64,000 nt of DNA from Pseudomonas sp. P8_241 (GTDB taxonomy: Bacteria > Pseudomonadota > Gammaproteobacteria > Pseudomonadales > Pseudomonadaceae), in contig NZ_CP125377.1 of the NCBI RefSeq assembly GCF_034008315.1, forward strand, positions 4,042,001 through 4,106,000, in the 5' to 3' direction. Below, in pieces: positions 51,869 to 60,765 of the stretch; the stretch's first letter is position 1, and every line of letters starts with the position of its first letter. Both the position numbers and the translations under genes were made by a program. Below the pieces are notes generated by a model. The model had not been told where the DNA came from and did not search any database. It worked only from the letters and a program-made list of their open reading frames with translations.

Positions 51869-52642
51869 TCAACGGCCGATATAGCTCGGTGTTCTTTTCT
51901 CCAGGAAGGCGCGCATGCCCTCCTCCTGATCCTGAGTATCGAACAGCAACAAGAACTCACGATTCTCCAGGGCCAGCGCGGCATCCAGAGACATATCCCC
52001 ACCCTGGGCCAATACCCGACGCGTCGCCGTCACCGCCAGAGGTGGCATTGCTGCAATCCGCCGAGCCAATGCCTTGGCTCTTTCGACAGCCTGCCCCGGC
52101 TCGCATAGCTCTGCCACCATGCCCAGCTGCCAGGCACGCTCCCCCGACAACAGATCGCCCGTGAGCAGTAGCATGCTCGCCACCGGACGCCCAACCGCTC
52201 GCATCAGGCGCTGGGTGCCGCCGGCCCCCGGCATAATCCCTACCTTGAGCTCTGGCTGGCCGAAGCGGGCACTGCTATCCGCCACGATGAAGTCACACAT
52301 CATTGCCAGTTCGCAGCCGGCTCCCAGGGCAAAACCGCTGACCGCGGCAATCAACGGCTTGCGACTCTGCGCGAGCGGCGCCCAATACTGCCCAAGGTCG
52401 AGTTCGGCGACGTCCTGCGCACCCTTATCAACCAGCAGATTGAGATCGGCTCCTGCTGCGAAAACCTCATTGCCACCGGTGATAACAATCACTTTGATGC
52501 CGACCTCGCCTTGCAACTCGATCACGCCGTTGGCAATTGCGCTACGCATGTGCAGATCTAGCGCATTGCGCTTGGCCTCACGATTCAGGCGCAACACACC
52601 GACGTCGCCGTCACGCTCAATCACGACCATTTCTTCACTCAT
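51869..52642 (-). CDS. Enoyl-CoA hydratase
   Basis: 257-residue crotonase with both catalytic Glu residues: GFALGAGCELAMMCDF and FGQPELKVGIMPGAGGTQRL. Oxyanion loop GGNEVFAAGADLNLLVD. This is the only one of four crotonases in the window that keeps the full hydratase pair, so it is the best candidate for the ordinary hydration step of beta-oxidation. Start 52642 overlaps the next upstream crotonase by four bases. Confidence 0.9.
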   Translation of the reverse strand: MSEEMVVIERDGDVGVLRLNREAKRNALDLHMRSAIANGVIELQGEVGIKVIVITGGNEVFAAGADLNLLVDKGAQDVAELDLGQYWAPLAQSRKPLIAAVSGFALGAGCELAMMCDFIVADSSARFGQPELKVGIMPGAGGTQRLMRAVGRPVASMLLLTGDLLSGERAWQLGMVAELCEPGQAVERAKALARRIAAMPPLAVTATRRVLAQGGDMSLDAALALENREFLLLFDTQDQEEGMRAFLEKRTPSYIGR

Positions 52643-53433
52643 ACTTTGAGCCTCGCTGTCAGCGTGAAATCGGGATCTCGCCGGGCACTGAACGCCGCAA
52701 AACCTTCTTTAAAATCGGCGCCTAGCAGCAGGTCTGCCTGATCGTCCTCCTCCCGCTTCAACTCGCTCGGCAAGTCCTCAGCAGGATGGTTCAAACGCTG
52801 CTTCATGCGAGCAAAGGCTTCCTGCGGCAACCGGGCCATTTGTTCGGCCCGATGCAAAGCACCGGCCATGATGTCGCCATCAGTGACGAACTCGTCAGCA
52901 AGCCTAAGACTTACAGCCTCTTCTCCCGACAACACCTGACCGCTTGTCAACAAACCTCGGGCACAGGGCAGACCGACCCGCGCGGGTAGCGTGCGTAGGG
53001 TGCCCCAATCCGGTGTCAGCCCCAGTTTCATGAAGGGGAAGAGGATCTTGCTGCCAGGTCCCACCACAATGTGATCGCCCAGTAGAGCAAGGCCTACGGC
53101 CGCTCCGGCGGCGAAACCTTCCAGCGCCGAAACGACCGGGACAGGTAAAGCCGCCAGACTCAAGCAGAGCCGACGGATATGGGTCATCCGGGAACGCGCT
53201 TGCGCTTCAGTCAACCCCACCATGCTGGGCACATCGCCGCCCGCAGAGAAGATGCCACCCACACCACCACACACCAACGCACGTACGCCAGGATCAGCAC
53301 TGATTTCACTCAGATGTTCGATCAGCGCCTGACGCACGTCGTAGTCGATCGCATTGCGCTTATCCGGGCGGTTGATCAGCAGCCGCGCCACTCCAGGTGC
53401 GGGATCATCCCTCAGCACTACTCGCTCGGCCAT
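52639..53433 (-). CDS. Crotonase-family enzyme, isomerase type
   Basis: 264-residue crotonase. Oxyanion block GGVGGIFSAGGDVPSMVG and GFAAGAAVGLALLGDHIVV lack the first hydratase Glu. MKLGLTPDWGTLRTLPARVG has Asp where PaaG-like delta3-delta2 isomerases have their catalytic Asp. Likely shifts a double bond or acts in ring opening. Overlaps the hydratase gene by four bases and follows the thiolase gene by two. Confidence 0.83.
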   Translation of the reverse strand: MAERVVLRDDPAPGVARLLINRPDKRNAIDYDVRQALIEHLSEISADPGVRALVCGGVGGIFSAGGDVPSMVGLTEAQARSRMTHIRRLCLSLAALPVPVVSALEGFAAGAAVGLALLGDHIVVGPGSKILFPFMKLGLTPDWGTLRTLPARVGLPCARGLLTSGQVLSGEEAVSLRLADEFVTDGDIMAGALHRAEQMARLPQEAFARMKQRLNHPAEDLPSELKREEDDQADLLLGADFKEGFAAFSARRDPDFTLTARLKV

Positions 53434-53435
53434 GA

Positions 53436-54638
53436 TCAGCGTCCTTCCAGACCAACGATCGACACGGAGCAGACGTTCTGCGACGGCTGACCGCCCAGGT
53501 TATGGGTCAGACCCAGGGTCGGGTTGGCTAGCTGACGGGTACCTGCACGGCCCTGCAACTGCAGATACATTTCGTACAGCATGCGAATTCCGCTCGCCCC
53601 GATGGGATGGCCAAAGCACTTCAGCCCACCATCAATCTGACAAGGGATCTTGCCGTCGGCATCGAACACACCGTCCAGCACATCCGCAACCGCACCCCCC
53701 TCGACGGACAGCATCAGATCCTCCATGGTCACCAGTTCGGTAATCGAGAAGCAGTCATGTACCTCCGTCATGCTGATCTCTTCCCGCGGATTGCGTATAC
53801 CAGCTTCCATATAGGCCTTGCGGGCAGCGATGCGGGCGGTATGCACGTAGCTGCCGTCCCACTCGTTGGATTGCATTTCCCAGCCATTGGATACCGATAC
53901 CTGCAACGCCTTGAAGGTCACAAGATCTTTCTTGCCGAGGCTGCGGGCAATTTCCGGTGTGGTCACAATCACTGCCGCTGCACCATCGGATACACCACAG
54001 CAATCAAACAGCCCCAGCGGTTCGGCGATGATCGGCGCATTGAGCACCTGTTCTACGGTGATGTGCTTACGCAGGTGCGCCTTGGGGTTCTTCGCACCGT
54101 TGGCGTGGCTCTTGACCGAAACATGCGCAATTGCGCGCTTGAGCAGATCCACCGGCACCCCATGGCGACGACGATAGGCCGAGGCCAATTGCGCAAAATT
54201 TGCCGGTGCGACGGCGTTGGGGTACCACTGCGGAATCAAGGTGCCCACACTGGCGAGCGGCAAACCGCCATAACCGGTGTCCTTAAGTTTCTCCACTCCC
54301 ACCGCCAGGGCAATATCACAGGCCCCAGCAGCCACGGCATAGACCGCCGCACGAATTGCCTCGGAGCCACCGGCGCAGAAGTTCTCCACGCGAGTAACAC
54401 CAATGTTCGGCAGACGTAGAGCAATGCCCAAGGGAGTTCCGCCACGGCCCACCCCGACATCGTCCATATGGGTCGAGAACCAGGCCGCATCCAGCTGAGT
54501 CGGCTCGATACCGGCATCCAGCATGGCCTCGTTATAAGCCTCTATCATCAGATCTTCGGGGCTTGCATCCCAGCGCTCGCCAAAACGGCTGCAACCCATT
54601 CCGAGGATGGCAACCTTGTCTTTGATTCCAGTACTCAT
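53436..54638 (-). CDS. SCPx-type thiolase
   Basis: 400-residue thiolase-superfamily protein of the SCPx/Ltp (lipid-transfer) group. Nucleophilic Cys88 in VENFCAGGSEAIRAAVYAVA, His in EVHDCFSITE, and GHPIGASGIRMLYEMYLQLQ with the second His near the C-terminus. These thiolases or retro-aldolases work with a DUF35/OB-fold partner on bulky or alpha-branched acyl-CoAs, as in steroid side-chain and aryl-propionate catabolism. The partner gene is immediately upstream (15-base gap). Confidence 0.9.
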   Translation of the reverse strand: MSTGIKDKVAILGMGCSRFGERWDASPEDLMIEAYNEAMLDAGIEPTQLDAAWFSTHMDDVGVGRGGTPLGIALRLPNIGVTRVENFCAGGSEAIRAAVYAVAAGACDIALAVGVEKLKDTGYGGLPLASVGTLIPQWYPNAVAPANFAQLASAYRRRHGVPVDLLKRAIAHVSVKSHANGAKNPKAHLRKHITVEQVLNAPIIAEPLGLFDCCGVSDGAAAVIVTTPEIARSLGKKDLVTFKALQVSVSNGWEMQSNEWDGSYVHTARIAARKAYMEAGIRNPREEISMTEVHDCFSITELVTMEDLMLSVEGGAVADVLDGVFDADGKIPCQIDGGLKCFGHPIGASGIRMLYEMYLQLQGRAGTRQLANPTLGLTHNLGGQPSQNVCSVSIVGLEGR

Positions 54639-54653
54639 AAGTCACTCCAAAAA

Positions 54654-56126
54654 TCAGTTGTCGGCGGATTTAGCCTGGTTGCGCACCGGGGTGGCCTTCC
54701 AGAAATAACGGACAAAGCCGCGTCGCTCATCGATGTCCTTGATCCGGAAAACCATTTCCATCGTGGTTCCGGAATCCACATCGCCCTTATCCAGATCAGT
54801 GAACTCCATCAGGATGCGGCCACCGCCTTCGAAGTCGACCTGCCCGTAGTAATTCGGGGGGGCAGGGTGATACGAGAGGTATTCCGCAGACCAGCTGAGG
54901 ATCTGCGCACGGCGCTCGGCCAGCTTGTAGGGCACCTGTGAGTCGAGCAGAGCACCTGCCGGATCATGAGACAGGCGCGACGGTGGGAAATGCACACGCC
55001 CAGTTTCCCTGCAGCGCCCGCCAACCAGCCCGAGAATCGCGCTTTTGTGCCGATACAGGGTTGTCAGTGCCGTTTTCTTGTCCTGCTCGCCACGCATACC
55101 ACGCTCGAGGCGCAGCTGATTATTGAACGAGAGGAACTTGGTGTAGTTGCTTTCCTCTACACCGCGCGCGAGCCAGCCCGACACGCCCAACCGAGGGCGG
55201 AAGCGAGCAATGTGCTCGGTCGTGCGCAATACGAGCGCCTGGGCACCACTGGCAAACTGGCTGACCACAATAATCTGGCCGGGAGTGGCGGTTTCCAACA
55301 CAGCCGTCAGCATCAACAAGGCGTGCGCAGTACCCGTGTCGCCCACAGTCGCCGCCAGGTTGTTCACCACCGCCTCGGCACGCATCCCAAGGGTTTTGGC
55401 GACGCTCTGATCCAGCTTGGCCATCACACTTGGGAAAATGAAATGATCAACTTGCTCGGCCTTCACGCCGGCGCTTTCCAGTGCAGCCTGAATCACGCCT
55501 GGGACGATCTTGCCAACGCCTTCCTCGCGAACCCAGCGTTCTTCCCAGTGGTAATCGATCTCCTGGCCTGCAGAGCGGAAGTGATCGACAAAGTCCAGAG
55601 TATCCGTCGCGCTGCCCAGTAGCTCAGCCACCACCTCACCACGCCCCACCAACAGAGCCGCTGCGCCATCACCATAATCCAGCTCGGCAGAGCTCGCAGC
55701 ACGGGTGTGACGGTTGTCGGCAGCCAGCACCAGCGCGCAGCCCTTGCGGCTATCAACCTGATGCAACGCATCCTGCAGCGCCCCAAGGCCCGCCCGTAGC
55801 GAGCCTCCCAGGTCACGGGCATCGATACCGCTATCCAGGGTCAAGGCTTCGGCTGCCACCGCTGCATTGAGACGGTCGGCGAACGGCAGCGTGGTCGAGG
55901 CCAGCCACAGCGAACGCACATGGTTGCGATCATCCGACGGCCCCAGACAGTCACGCGCGGCCGCCACTGCCATGGTGATGCTGTCTTCATCCCAGTTGGC
56001 CATGGCGCGCACGCCTTTGGCCTTATTCTGCAAACCTGGCGCAAACCAGGCATTAGCCTGCGCTACTGCCTGCCGACTGAGTCGCAGGCGAGGTACATAA
56101 CTGCCATATCCGAGAATCCCGATCAT
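54654..56126 (-). CDS. HMG-CoA-synthase-like protein fused to OB-fold (DUF35)
   Basis: 490 residues. The N-terminal 330 have the thiolase-like HMG-CoA synthase fold (MIGILGYGSYVPRLRLSRQA, ELDYGDGAAALLVG). The C-terminal 150 form a DUF35-like OB-fold (YYGQVDFEGGGRILMEFTDL). Where the synthase Cys is expected, GGSLRAGLGALQDAL has Ser109, and the zinc ribbon of DUF35 keeps only one Cys (GGRCRETGRVHF). So this half may be catalytically inactive and serve as thiolase partner. Start 56126, no ribosome-site conflict. Adjacent SCPx thiolase supports complex formation. Confidence 0.82.
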   Translation of the reverse strand: MIGILGYGSYVPRLRLSRQAVAQANAWFAPGLQNKAKGVRAMANWDEDSITMAVAAARDCLGPSDDRNHVRSLWLASTTLPFADRLNAAVAAEALTLDSGIDARDLGGSLRAGLGALQDALHQVDSRKGCALVLAADNRHTRAASSAELDYGDGAAALLVGRGEVVAELLGSATDTLDFVDHFRSAGQEIDYHWEERWVREEGVGKIVPGVIQAALESAGVKAEQVDHFIFPSVMAKLDQSVAKTLGMRAEAVVNNLAATVGDTGTAHALLMLTAVLETATPGQIIVVSQFASGAQALVLRTTEHIARFRPRLGVSGWLARGVEESNYTKFLSFNNQLRLERGMRGEQDKKTALTTLYRHKSAILGLVGGRCRETGRVHFPPSRLSHDPAGALLDSQVPYKLAERRAQILSWSAEYLSYHPAPPNYYGQVDFEGGGRILMEFTDLDKGDVDSGTTMEMVFRIKDIDERRGFVRYFWKATPVRNQAKSADN

Positions 56127-56144
56127 TGCGAGAGCCTTCTGCGT

Positions 56145-57050
56145 TTAAGAGTTGTAAGGATTTGAATGAGGCGGCCAATGCGCCTCTAAGTGCTGCCCGA
56201 CTGCGGCGATGGCTTCCTGAGCCTGTGTCAAGTGCTGGGGGAACTGCTGAAACACATGAATCATTGCGTCGTATACCTGCAACTGCACAGCCACTCCGGC
56301 AGCCTGTGCCTTGTGGGCGAACATCCGTGAGTCATCAAGTACAGTTTCGCGATCACCGACCTGTAGCAGTAACGGCGGCAGCCCTTGGAGCTCAGCAAAC
56401 AACGGAGAAACACGAGGATCCGACGCATCCTGCTGGCCGAGGTAATTGCCGGCCATGGCCAACACCATCCGACGCTGATGGATAGGGTCACTATCAGCTC
56501 GCGTCTGGTAGCTTTCACCACTGGCAGTCATATCCGTCCAGGCCGACATCACCGCGGCACTGGCTGGCAACGCCATACCTGCCTCACGTAGCTGTAGCAG
56601 TAGTGACAACGCCAACCCACCCCCAGCCGAGTCACCGGCCAGCGCAATGTTCGTTGCAGGTACGCCCTGCTCCAGCAGCCAAGCGTAAGCGCTCAGCGCA
56701 TCATCCAGAGCGGCCGGAAAAATGTGTTCGGGCGCCAGGCGATAATCCACTGCCAGTACCCGGCAACGCGCTGCTGCCGATAGTCGATGCATCAGGTCGA
56801 AATGCGAACGCACCGACCCCACTTGAAAGCCACCACCATGGAAGTACAACAACACCCGATCCCTATCGATTTCAGGCGCGTCAATCCAGGCGGCGCAAAC
56901 ACCGTCGGCATCCACAGGCTGGGAACTGTCTGGTGACACTGTCTCACCGAAAAGACGATCCCAATCGGCCCGCATCTGAGCCACGGTAGTCTCGCGCCCC
57001 CAGCTGCCGTACACCGCCTGGACCTGCTCAATCACCTGGTCGATGCTCAT
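56145..57050 (-). CDS. Alpha/beta hydrolase, HSL-type esterase
   Basis: 301 residues, start 57050 overlapping the SDR stop in ATGA. Hormone-sensitive-lipase family motifs: oxyanion HGGGFQVGS, nucleophile in ALAGDSAGGGLALSL, Asp in LQVGDRETVLDD and His in YDAMIHVFQQFPQHL. Could open a lactone or ester intermediate, or release the acid from an ester form of the substrate. Lies between thiolase partner and SDR in the long leftward operon. Confidence 0.87.
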   Translation of the reverse strand: MSIDQVIEQVQAVYGSWGRETTVAQMRADWDRLFGETVSPDSSQPVDADGVCAAWIDAPEIDRDRVLLYFHGGGFQVGSVRSHFDLMHRLSAAARCRVLAVDYRLAPEHIFPAALDDALSAYAWLLEQGVPATNIALAGDSAGGGLALSLLLQLREAGMALPASAAVMSAWTDMTASGESYQTRADSDPIHQRRMVLAMAGNYLGQQDASDPRVSPLFAELQGLPPLLLQVGDRETVLDDSRMFAHKAQAAGVAVQLQVYDAMIHVFQQFPQHLTQAQEAIAAVGQHLEAHWPPHSNPYNS

Positions 57051-57775
57051 TGGCCGCACCCCATGCCACCGGATACGCCCAGCACTTCGCCAGTGATATA
57101 GGCCGCTTCGCGAGACACCAGAAAAGACACTGCAGCAGCGACCTCATCCGGAGTGCCCAGGCGCCCGACCAGGGTCGACGAGCACATGGCGTCCAGCAGC
57201 CTATCTCCACCCTCAGCCACCGCTTGACGCAGTAGCGGGGTATCGATGGGGCCTGGCGTGATGACATTAGCCGTGACGCCGTAACGAGCACTCTCACGCG
57301 CAATCGAACGTGTAAAGGCAATGACCGCACCTTTGGAAGCAGCATATACAGCACCGCCGCGCGACCCCATACGACCCGCCTCTGAGGCGATATTCACAAT
57401 GCGTCCGTGGCCACCCGCCTGCATCGCCGGCAACAGCAGGTGAGTGGTATTGAGCACCGAGTAAAGATTCACCGCCATCAGGCGATTCCATTCTTCTACC
57501 GACGTATGAGTGAAGAAGGCGTGTTGGTCGACACCAGCGCAGTTGACCAAAATGTCGAAAGGCTGTCCGGCGAAGGCCTTGACCTGGTCGTAATCGCTCA
57601 AATCAATACAAGCGCTGCTTGCTCCTACTTCTTGAGCTAATGCCTCTGCTGCCAGCACATCACGATCGGCGATGAACACTTGCGCGCCATCCGCTACCAA
57701 ACGTCGAACGACAGACGCACCTATCCCATTGGCACCGCCGCCAACGAAGGCGCGGCGCCCTGCAAGATCAGTCAT
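57047..57775 (-). CDS. Short-chain dehydrogenase (BadH-like)
   Basis: 242-residue classical SDR. Cofactor loop AFVGGGANGIGASVVRRLVA, NAG-type motif ILVNCAGVDQHAFF, Ser in IVNIASEAGRM, and Tyr/Lys in AVYAASKGAVIAFTRS. It resembles 2-hydroxycyclohexanecarboxyl-CoA dehydrogenase (BadH). An alternative is a cis-dihydrodiol dehydrogenase working after the Rieske oxygenase. Context fits both; BadH-like chemistry agrees with the CoA-centred pathway. Confidence 0.82.
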   Translation of the reverse strand: MTDLAGRRAFVGGGANGIGASVVRRLVADGAQVFIADRDVLAAEALAQEVGASSACIDLSDYDQVKAFAGQPFDILVNCAGVDQHAFFTHTSVEEWNRLMAVNLYSVLNTTHLLLPAMQAGGHGRIVNIASEAGRMGSRGGAVYAASKGAVIAFTRSIARESARYGVTANVITPGPIDTPLLRQAVAEGGDRLLDAMCSSTLVGRLGTPDEVAAAVSFLVSREAAYITGEVLGVSGGMGCGQ

Positions 57776-57783
57776 AGCGACTC

Positions 57784-58614
57784 CTAGCGGCCGGTAAATA
57801 CAGCCTTGCGGCGTTCAATCACAGCCGCCAACCCTTCACGAGCATCGGCTGTACCTGAGAGTTCGGATACCGTGCGGCTTTCTTCAGGCAGACAGGCTTC
57901 GACGCCCAGCCCGAGCCCGCTCCAAAGCAAACGCTTGGTGGCAGCCAGCGCCAGAGGCGCTCCAGCGGCCAGTTCTCGCGCCCAGGCAAATGCACTGGAC
58001 TGCAGCTCATCGTCTTCGACAATGCGATTGATCAAGCCAAGCTCCAACGCCTGCTGTGCATCGAGCACCGGATTGGTCAGCAGAATTTCGGTGGCTTTGC
58101 GCAGACCCACCAAACGTGCGAGCGTCACGGAGACACCCGCATCAGGAGCCATGCCAACCCGAGTGGCTCCAGCAAGGAATTTCGCAGAACGCGCAGCGAC
58201 AACCAAATCGGCAGAGCAGACCAGCCCCATGCCCCCGCCACCGGCCGCAAATCCCTGGACGGCAACAATGACCGGCGCATTCAGGTGCATCAGCGAGGAG
58301 GCCGCAATCTGCAGATAGGAAGTCGCTTGGCGCAAGTAGTGGGCAAGCCCTTCTCCCTTGCTGGCGAAATCATGCACATCACCACCGGCACAAAAGTGTT
58401 TGCCTTCGCCAGTCAGCAAAACAGCTCGAACACCAGGCTCGCCGTGACACTGCATGATCACATCATGCAGGGCTCGTAGCAGTTCGATATTCAGGCCATT
58501 GGATGAAGCTGGACGATTCAGACGGATATGCGCAATACCATCCTCGTGCATATCCAACAGCACAGGTCCTTGTGCAACCAACACGCGGATACCACTGTCT
58601 TGTAAGGCATTCAT
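57784..58614 (-). CDS. Crotonase-family enzyme, isomerase type
   Basis: 276-residue crotonase (LNRPASSNGLNIELLRALHD, LTGEGKHFCAGGDVHDF). GFAAGGGGMGLVCSADLVVA lacks the first Glu, and ATRVGMAPDAGVSVTLARLV has Asp at the PaaG position. With the enzymes at 33.4 kb and 52.6 kb it makes three PaaG-type paralogues. Located nearest the Rieske genes, so it may act early, for example on a dearomatised ring-CoA. Confidence 0.83.
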   Translation of the reverse strand: MNALQDSGIRVLVAQGPVLLDMHEDGIAHIRLNRPASSNGLNIELLRALHDVIMQCHGEPGVRAVLLTGEGKHFCAGGDVHDFASKGEGLAHYLRQATSYLQIAASSLMHLNAPVIVAVQGFAAGGGGMGLVCSADLVVAARSAKFLAGATRVGMAPDAGVSVTLARLVGLRKATEILLTNPVLDAQQALELGLINRIVEDDELQSSAFAWARELAAGAPLALAATKRLLWSGLGLGVEACLPEESRTVSELSGTADAREGLAAVIERRKAVFTGR

Positions 58615-58663
58615 CAGCTAATTCCTTGTAGTTGTTTTCGTCGGGGCAACGCTCGCACAGCCG

Positions 58664-59155
58664 TCAGATCAGGAAGGACATGGAGTAGAGCGGCTTCGTG
58701 TTATTGGTCAGCCTGACCTTCTTGAGCACCATCCGCAGCTCGCCATCAACCCGCCGCAGCCGATAATCGTTACGCGACGGCCAGATCGTCTCGCCACGCA
58801 AATTGACTTCGTAAACAAAGGCATTAGAGGTCACACGAATTTCATCGCCTTGAACATCAAGCACCTCGATGTTGGATATCAGACGACGCAAGCTGGAGCG
58901 CGGCGACTGGCTGTGCCGCTTGCCGGTATGTAACTGACGGATTCGCAGCGCGATGCGCGAGCGGTTGTCATAAACAATCGACATGTCGTGCTCAGGGTCA
59001 CCGCCGTCACCATTGGCCGGAATCCAGTAGACGCCATCATCAGTCCAGAGCGCTTCCCAGGCATCGTACTCATGCTCGTCCTGATAACGCCCCTCCGCAT
59101 AGATAAAGCGGGTCACTTCGCGCAGCAACGCATCATCGTGCTCAAAAGCGCTCAT
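58664..59155 (-). CDS. Rieske oxygenase small (beta) subunit
   Basis: 163 residues from start 59155, which overlaps the alpha-subunit stop in TAATG. SnoaL/NTF2-like cone fold typical of ring-hydroxylating dioxygenase beta subunits: EVTRFIYAEGRYQDEHEYDA, WEALWTDDGVYWIPANGD, SRSRIALRIRQLHTGKRHSQ-type core and the C-terminal MVLKKVRLTNNTKPLYSMSF. Structural role in an alpha3beta3 oxygenase. Confidence 0.92.
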   Translation of the reverse strand: MSAFEHDDALLREVTRFIYAEGRYQDEHEYDAWEALWTDDGVYWIPANGDGGDPEHDMSIVYDNRSRIALRIRQLHTGKRHSQSPRSSLRRLISNIEVLDVQGDEIRVTSNAFVYEVNLRGETIWPSRNDYRLRRVDGELRMVLKKVRLTNNTKPLYSMSFLI

Positions 59156-60414
59156 TATTTCGCCTCCATCAGGGAACGGTAATGCGCCCACATGCCCCGA
59201 GACGGAACTTCGTCCGTCGCATCACCAACCATGAATCCATCCTCATCGATTCGTTCACGGTGCTTGCCCCTGCCCAGAAACACCCATTCCGGCTTGCGGA
59301 CCTGAACACCTCGCTGGTTACGCTCATACATCTCTGAATCATCCGCCAGAAGAAATCCGGCCGGTCCAACAGATCCCATCGTTTGCTGACGCATGCGGCG
59401 ATTAAGTTCAGGCGCACCTTTGAACTGCAACGCAGTGACGTGCTGGATGGTTTCATCCACTGCCAGTGGTTGCAGCACAAATATCTGGATTTCAGCAATA
59501 AACAGATTGGGGAAAATCATGGTGTGCGGCGTACCGTCGATCATGATTTCTCGTGCTTTTTCCTCTCCGTATGCGGCTTTCATATCCCCGACATACGCGG
59601 GCATGCGCTCTTCTGTGGTTCCAAACCAACCCAGCGGCTTGTCCAATTTGCGGAATTCCGGACGCAGGTCGCACTCCGAGTGACCATTCCCCAGGTAGCG
59701 AGTAACAGCCGTCGATTCACTGCTATACAGATCGCCAATACCGCTCTCTGCCACACTGAAAATGGAAGCGTGAACAAACTGCGGGTGGTAGCCATCCGTC
59801 TCGTTCTCGACCACAAACTTCCAGTTGGTCTTGGCCTGGTGCTTGAGGAAACCAGCGGTGATTTCCACTTCCCCCTCCGGCGAGTTACGCACCAGGCGAT
59901 CGATGGCTTCTCTAGCTCCGCCCAGATGCTCTTCCAGGCTCGGGCCCTGCTCAGCGAATGAGCCAAATACAAACCCTTTATAGGACTCGACGCGCGGCAC
60001 CTTACCCAGACCCAACTTCGTTCGGTCGACGCCTTCATAGCCAGAAGGGAATGGATAGCCCCGCAGCTGACCTGTATTGGTAAAAGTCCAGCCATGGTAA
60101 GGACAGGTGAAAGAACGTGAGTTGCCCTTTTCCGACAGACACACCTGATTGCCACGGTGCGCACAACGGTTGAGCAATAGATGAATTTGCCCTTCACGGT
60201 CACGCGTCATGATCACCGGCTGCAACCCGATGGACTTCATTACGAAGTCATCCGGGTTTTTAACCTCGCTTTCATGACCGACATAGACCCAGGTGCGGTA
60301 CCAGATCTTCTCGAGCTCCTCCTCGAAAATTTCCTTGTTGGTGTATACCGAACCATGGACATATTCGCCCTTGAAAAACTCACCCCATTTGCGCCCTGTC
60401 GGAATTTCTCCCAT
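59155..60414 (-). CDS. Rieske oxygenase large (alpha) subunit
   Basis: 419-residue ring-hydroxylating oxygenase alpha subunit. Rieske cluster ligands C84-A-H86 and C104-PY-H107 (CAHRGNQ, TCPYHGW). Catalytic iron site in VVENETDGYHPQFVHASIF, with bridging Asp207 and ligands His210 and His215. Benzoate/aryl-type dioxygenase family. It would dihydroxylate (or monohydroxylate) the aromatic or alicyclic ring, possibly of a CoA ester, since a ligase and CoA enzymes surround it. First gene of the long operon behind promoter F; identity of substrate not readable. Confidence 0.93.
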   Translation of the reverse strand: MGEIPTGRKWGEFFKGEYVHGSVYTNKEIFEEELEKIWYRTWVYVGHESEVKNPDDFVMKSIGLQPVIMTRDREGQIHLLLNRCAHRGNQVCLSEKGNSRSFTCPYHGWTFTNTGQLRGYPFPSGYEGVDRTKLGLGKVPRVESYKGFVFGSFAEQGPSLEEHLGGAREAIDRLVRNSPEGEVEITAGFLKHQAKTNWKFVVENETDGYHPQFVHASIFSVAESGIGDLYSSESTAVTRYLGNGHSECDLRPEFRKLDKPLGWFGTTEERMPAYVGDMKAAYGEEKAREIMIDGTPHTMIFPNLFIAEIQIFVLQPLAVDETIQHVTALQFKGAPELNRRMRQQTMGSVGPAGFLLADDSEMYERNQRGVQVRKPEWVFLGRGKHRERIDEDGFMVGDATDEVPSRGMWAHYRSLMEAK

Positions 60415-60531
60415 GACACCACCCTCAGATCGATTGTTGTAGTTGAAAACCTGTGCACCGTCGTCGCATCTACCCTCCCGTCATCCAGGTAGCAGGAAGC
60501 AATCAGCTGACAATCACATTTCCACGACCAC

Positions 60532-60560
60532 AAAATAGTCCGTCCAGCCGGTCTTGTAAA
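60532..60560 (-). promoter_or_regulatory. Promoter with operator F, Rieske operon
   Basis: On the minus strand TTTACA (60560-60555), 17-base spacer, TATTTT (60537-60532). The spacer is filled by the dyad AGTCCG-TCCAGC-CGGTCT (plus strand, 60537-60554). This is the clearest promoter of the island and drives the leftward operon from 60414 to 49479. Confidence 0.75.
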
Positions 60561-60708
60561 CAGTAAAATTCTAGAGCCCCTCCCGAAGCGCTCGCTTGAA
60601 GCGTAATTACCACACCAAGCCCTTTTGGCTTAGGAAAACCGTCGCGATCCCCTGGAGACCAGCCACGGCCATCATCCCTGCTAGACAAGTCTTTTTTACT
60701 CAATTAAT

Positions 60709-60726
60709 ATTCCGTCCGGTCGGTCT
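60709..60726. promoter_or_regulatory. Catabolic operator G, ferredoxin gene
   Basis: ATTCCG-TCCGGT-CGGTCT; right half perfect, left half diverged. It lies 39 bases upstream of the ferredoxin ATG and 155 bases from site F, so the divergent Rieske and ferredoxin genes each have a site. Confidence 0.65.
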
Positions 60727-60765
60727 TTTTAAAACAACAACCATCATCTGGCAGGAGTGCTCACC

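Noticed and set aside
53607..54419. 270-codon plus-strand frame opposite the thiolase
   Set aside because: Shadow frame of a high-GC gene, low-complexity translation.
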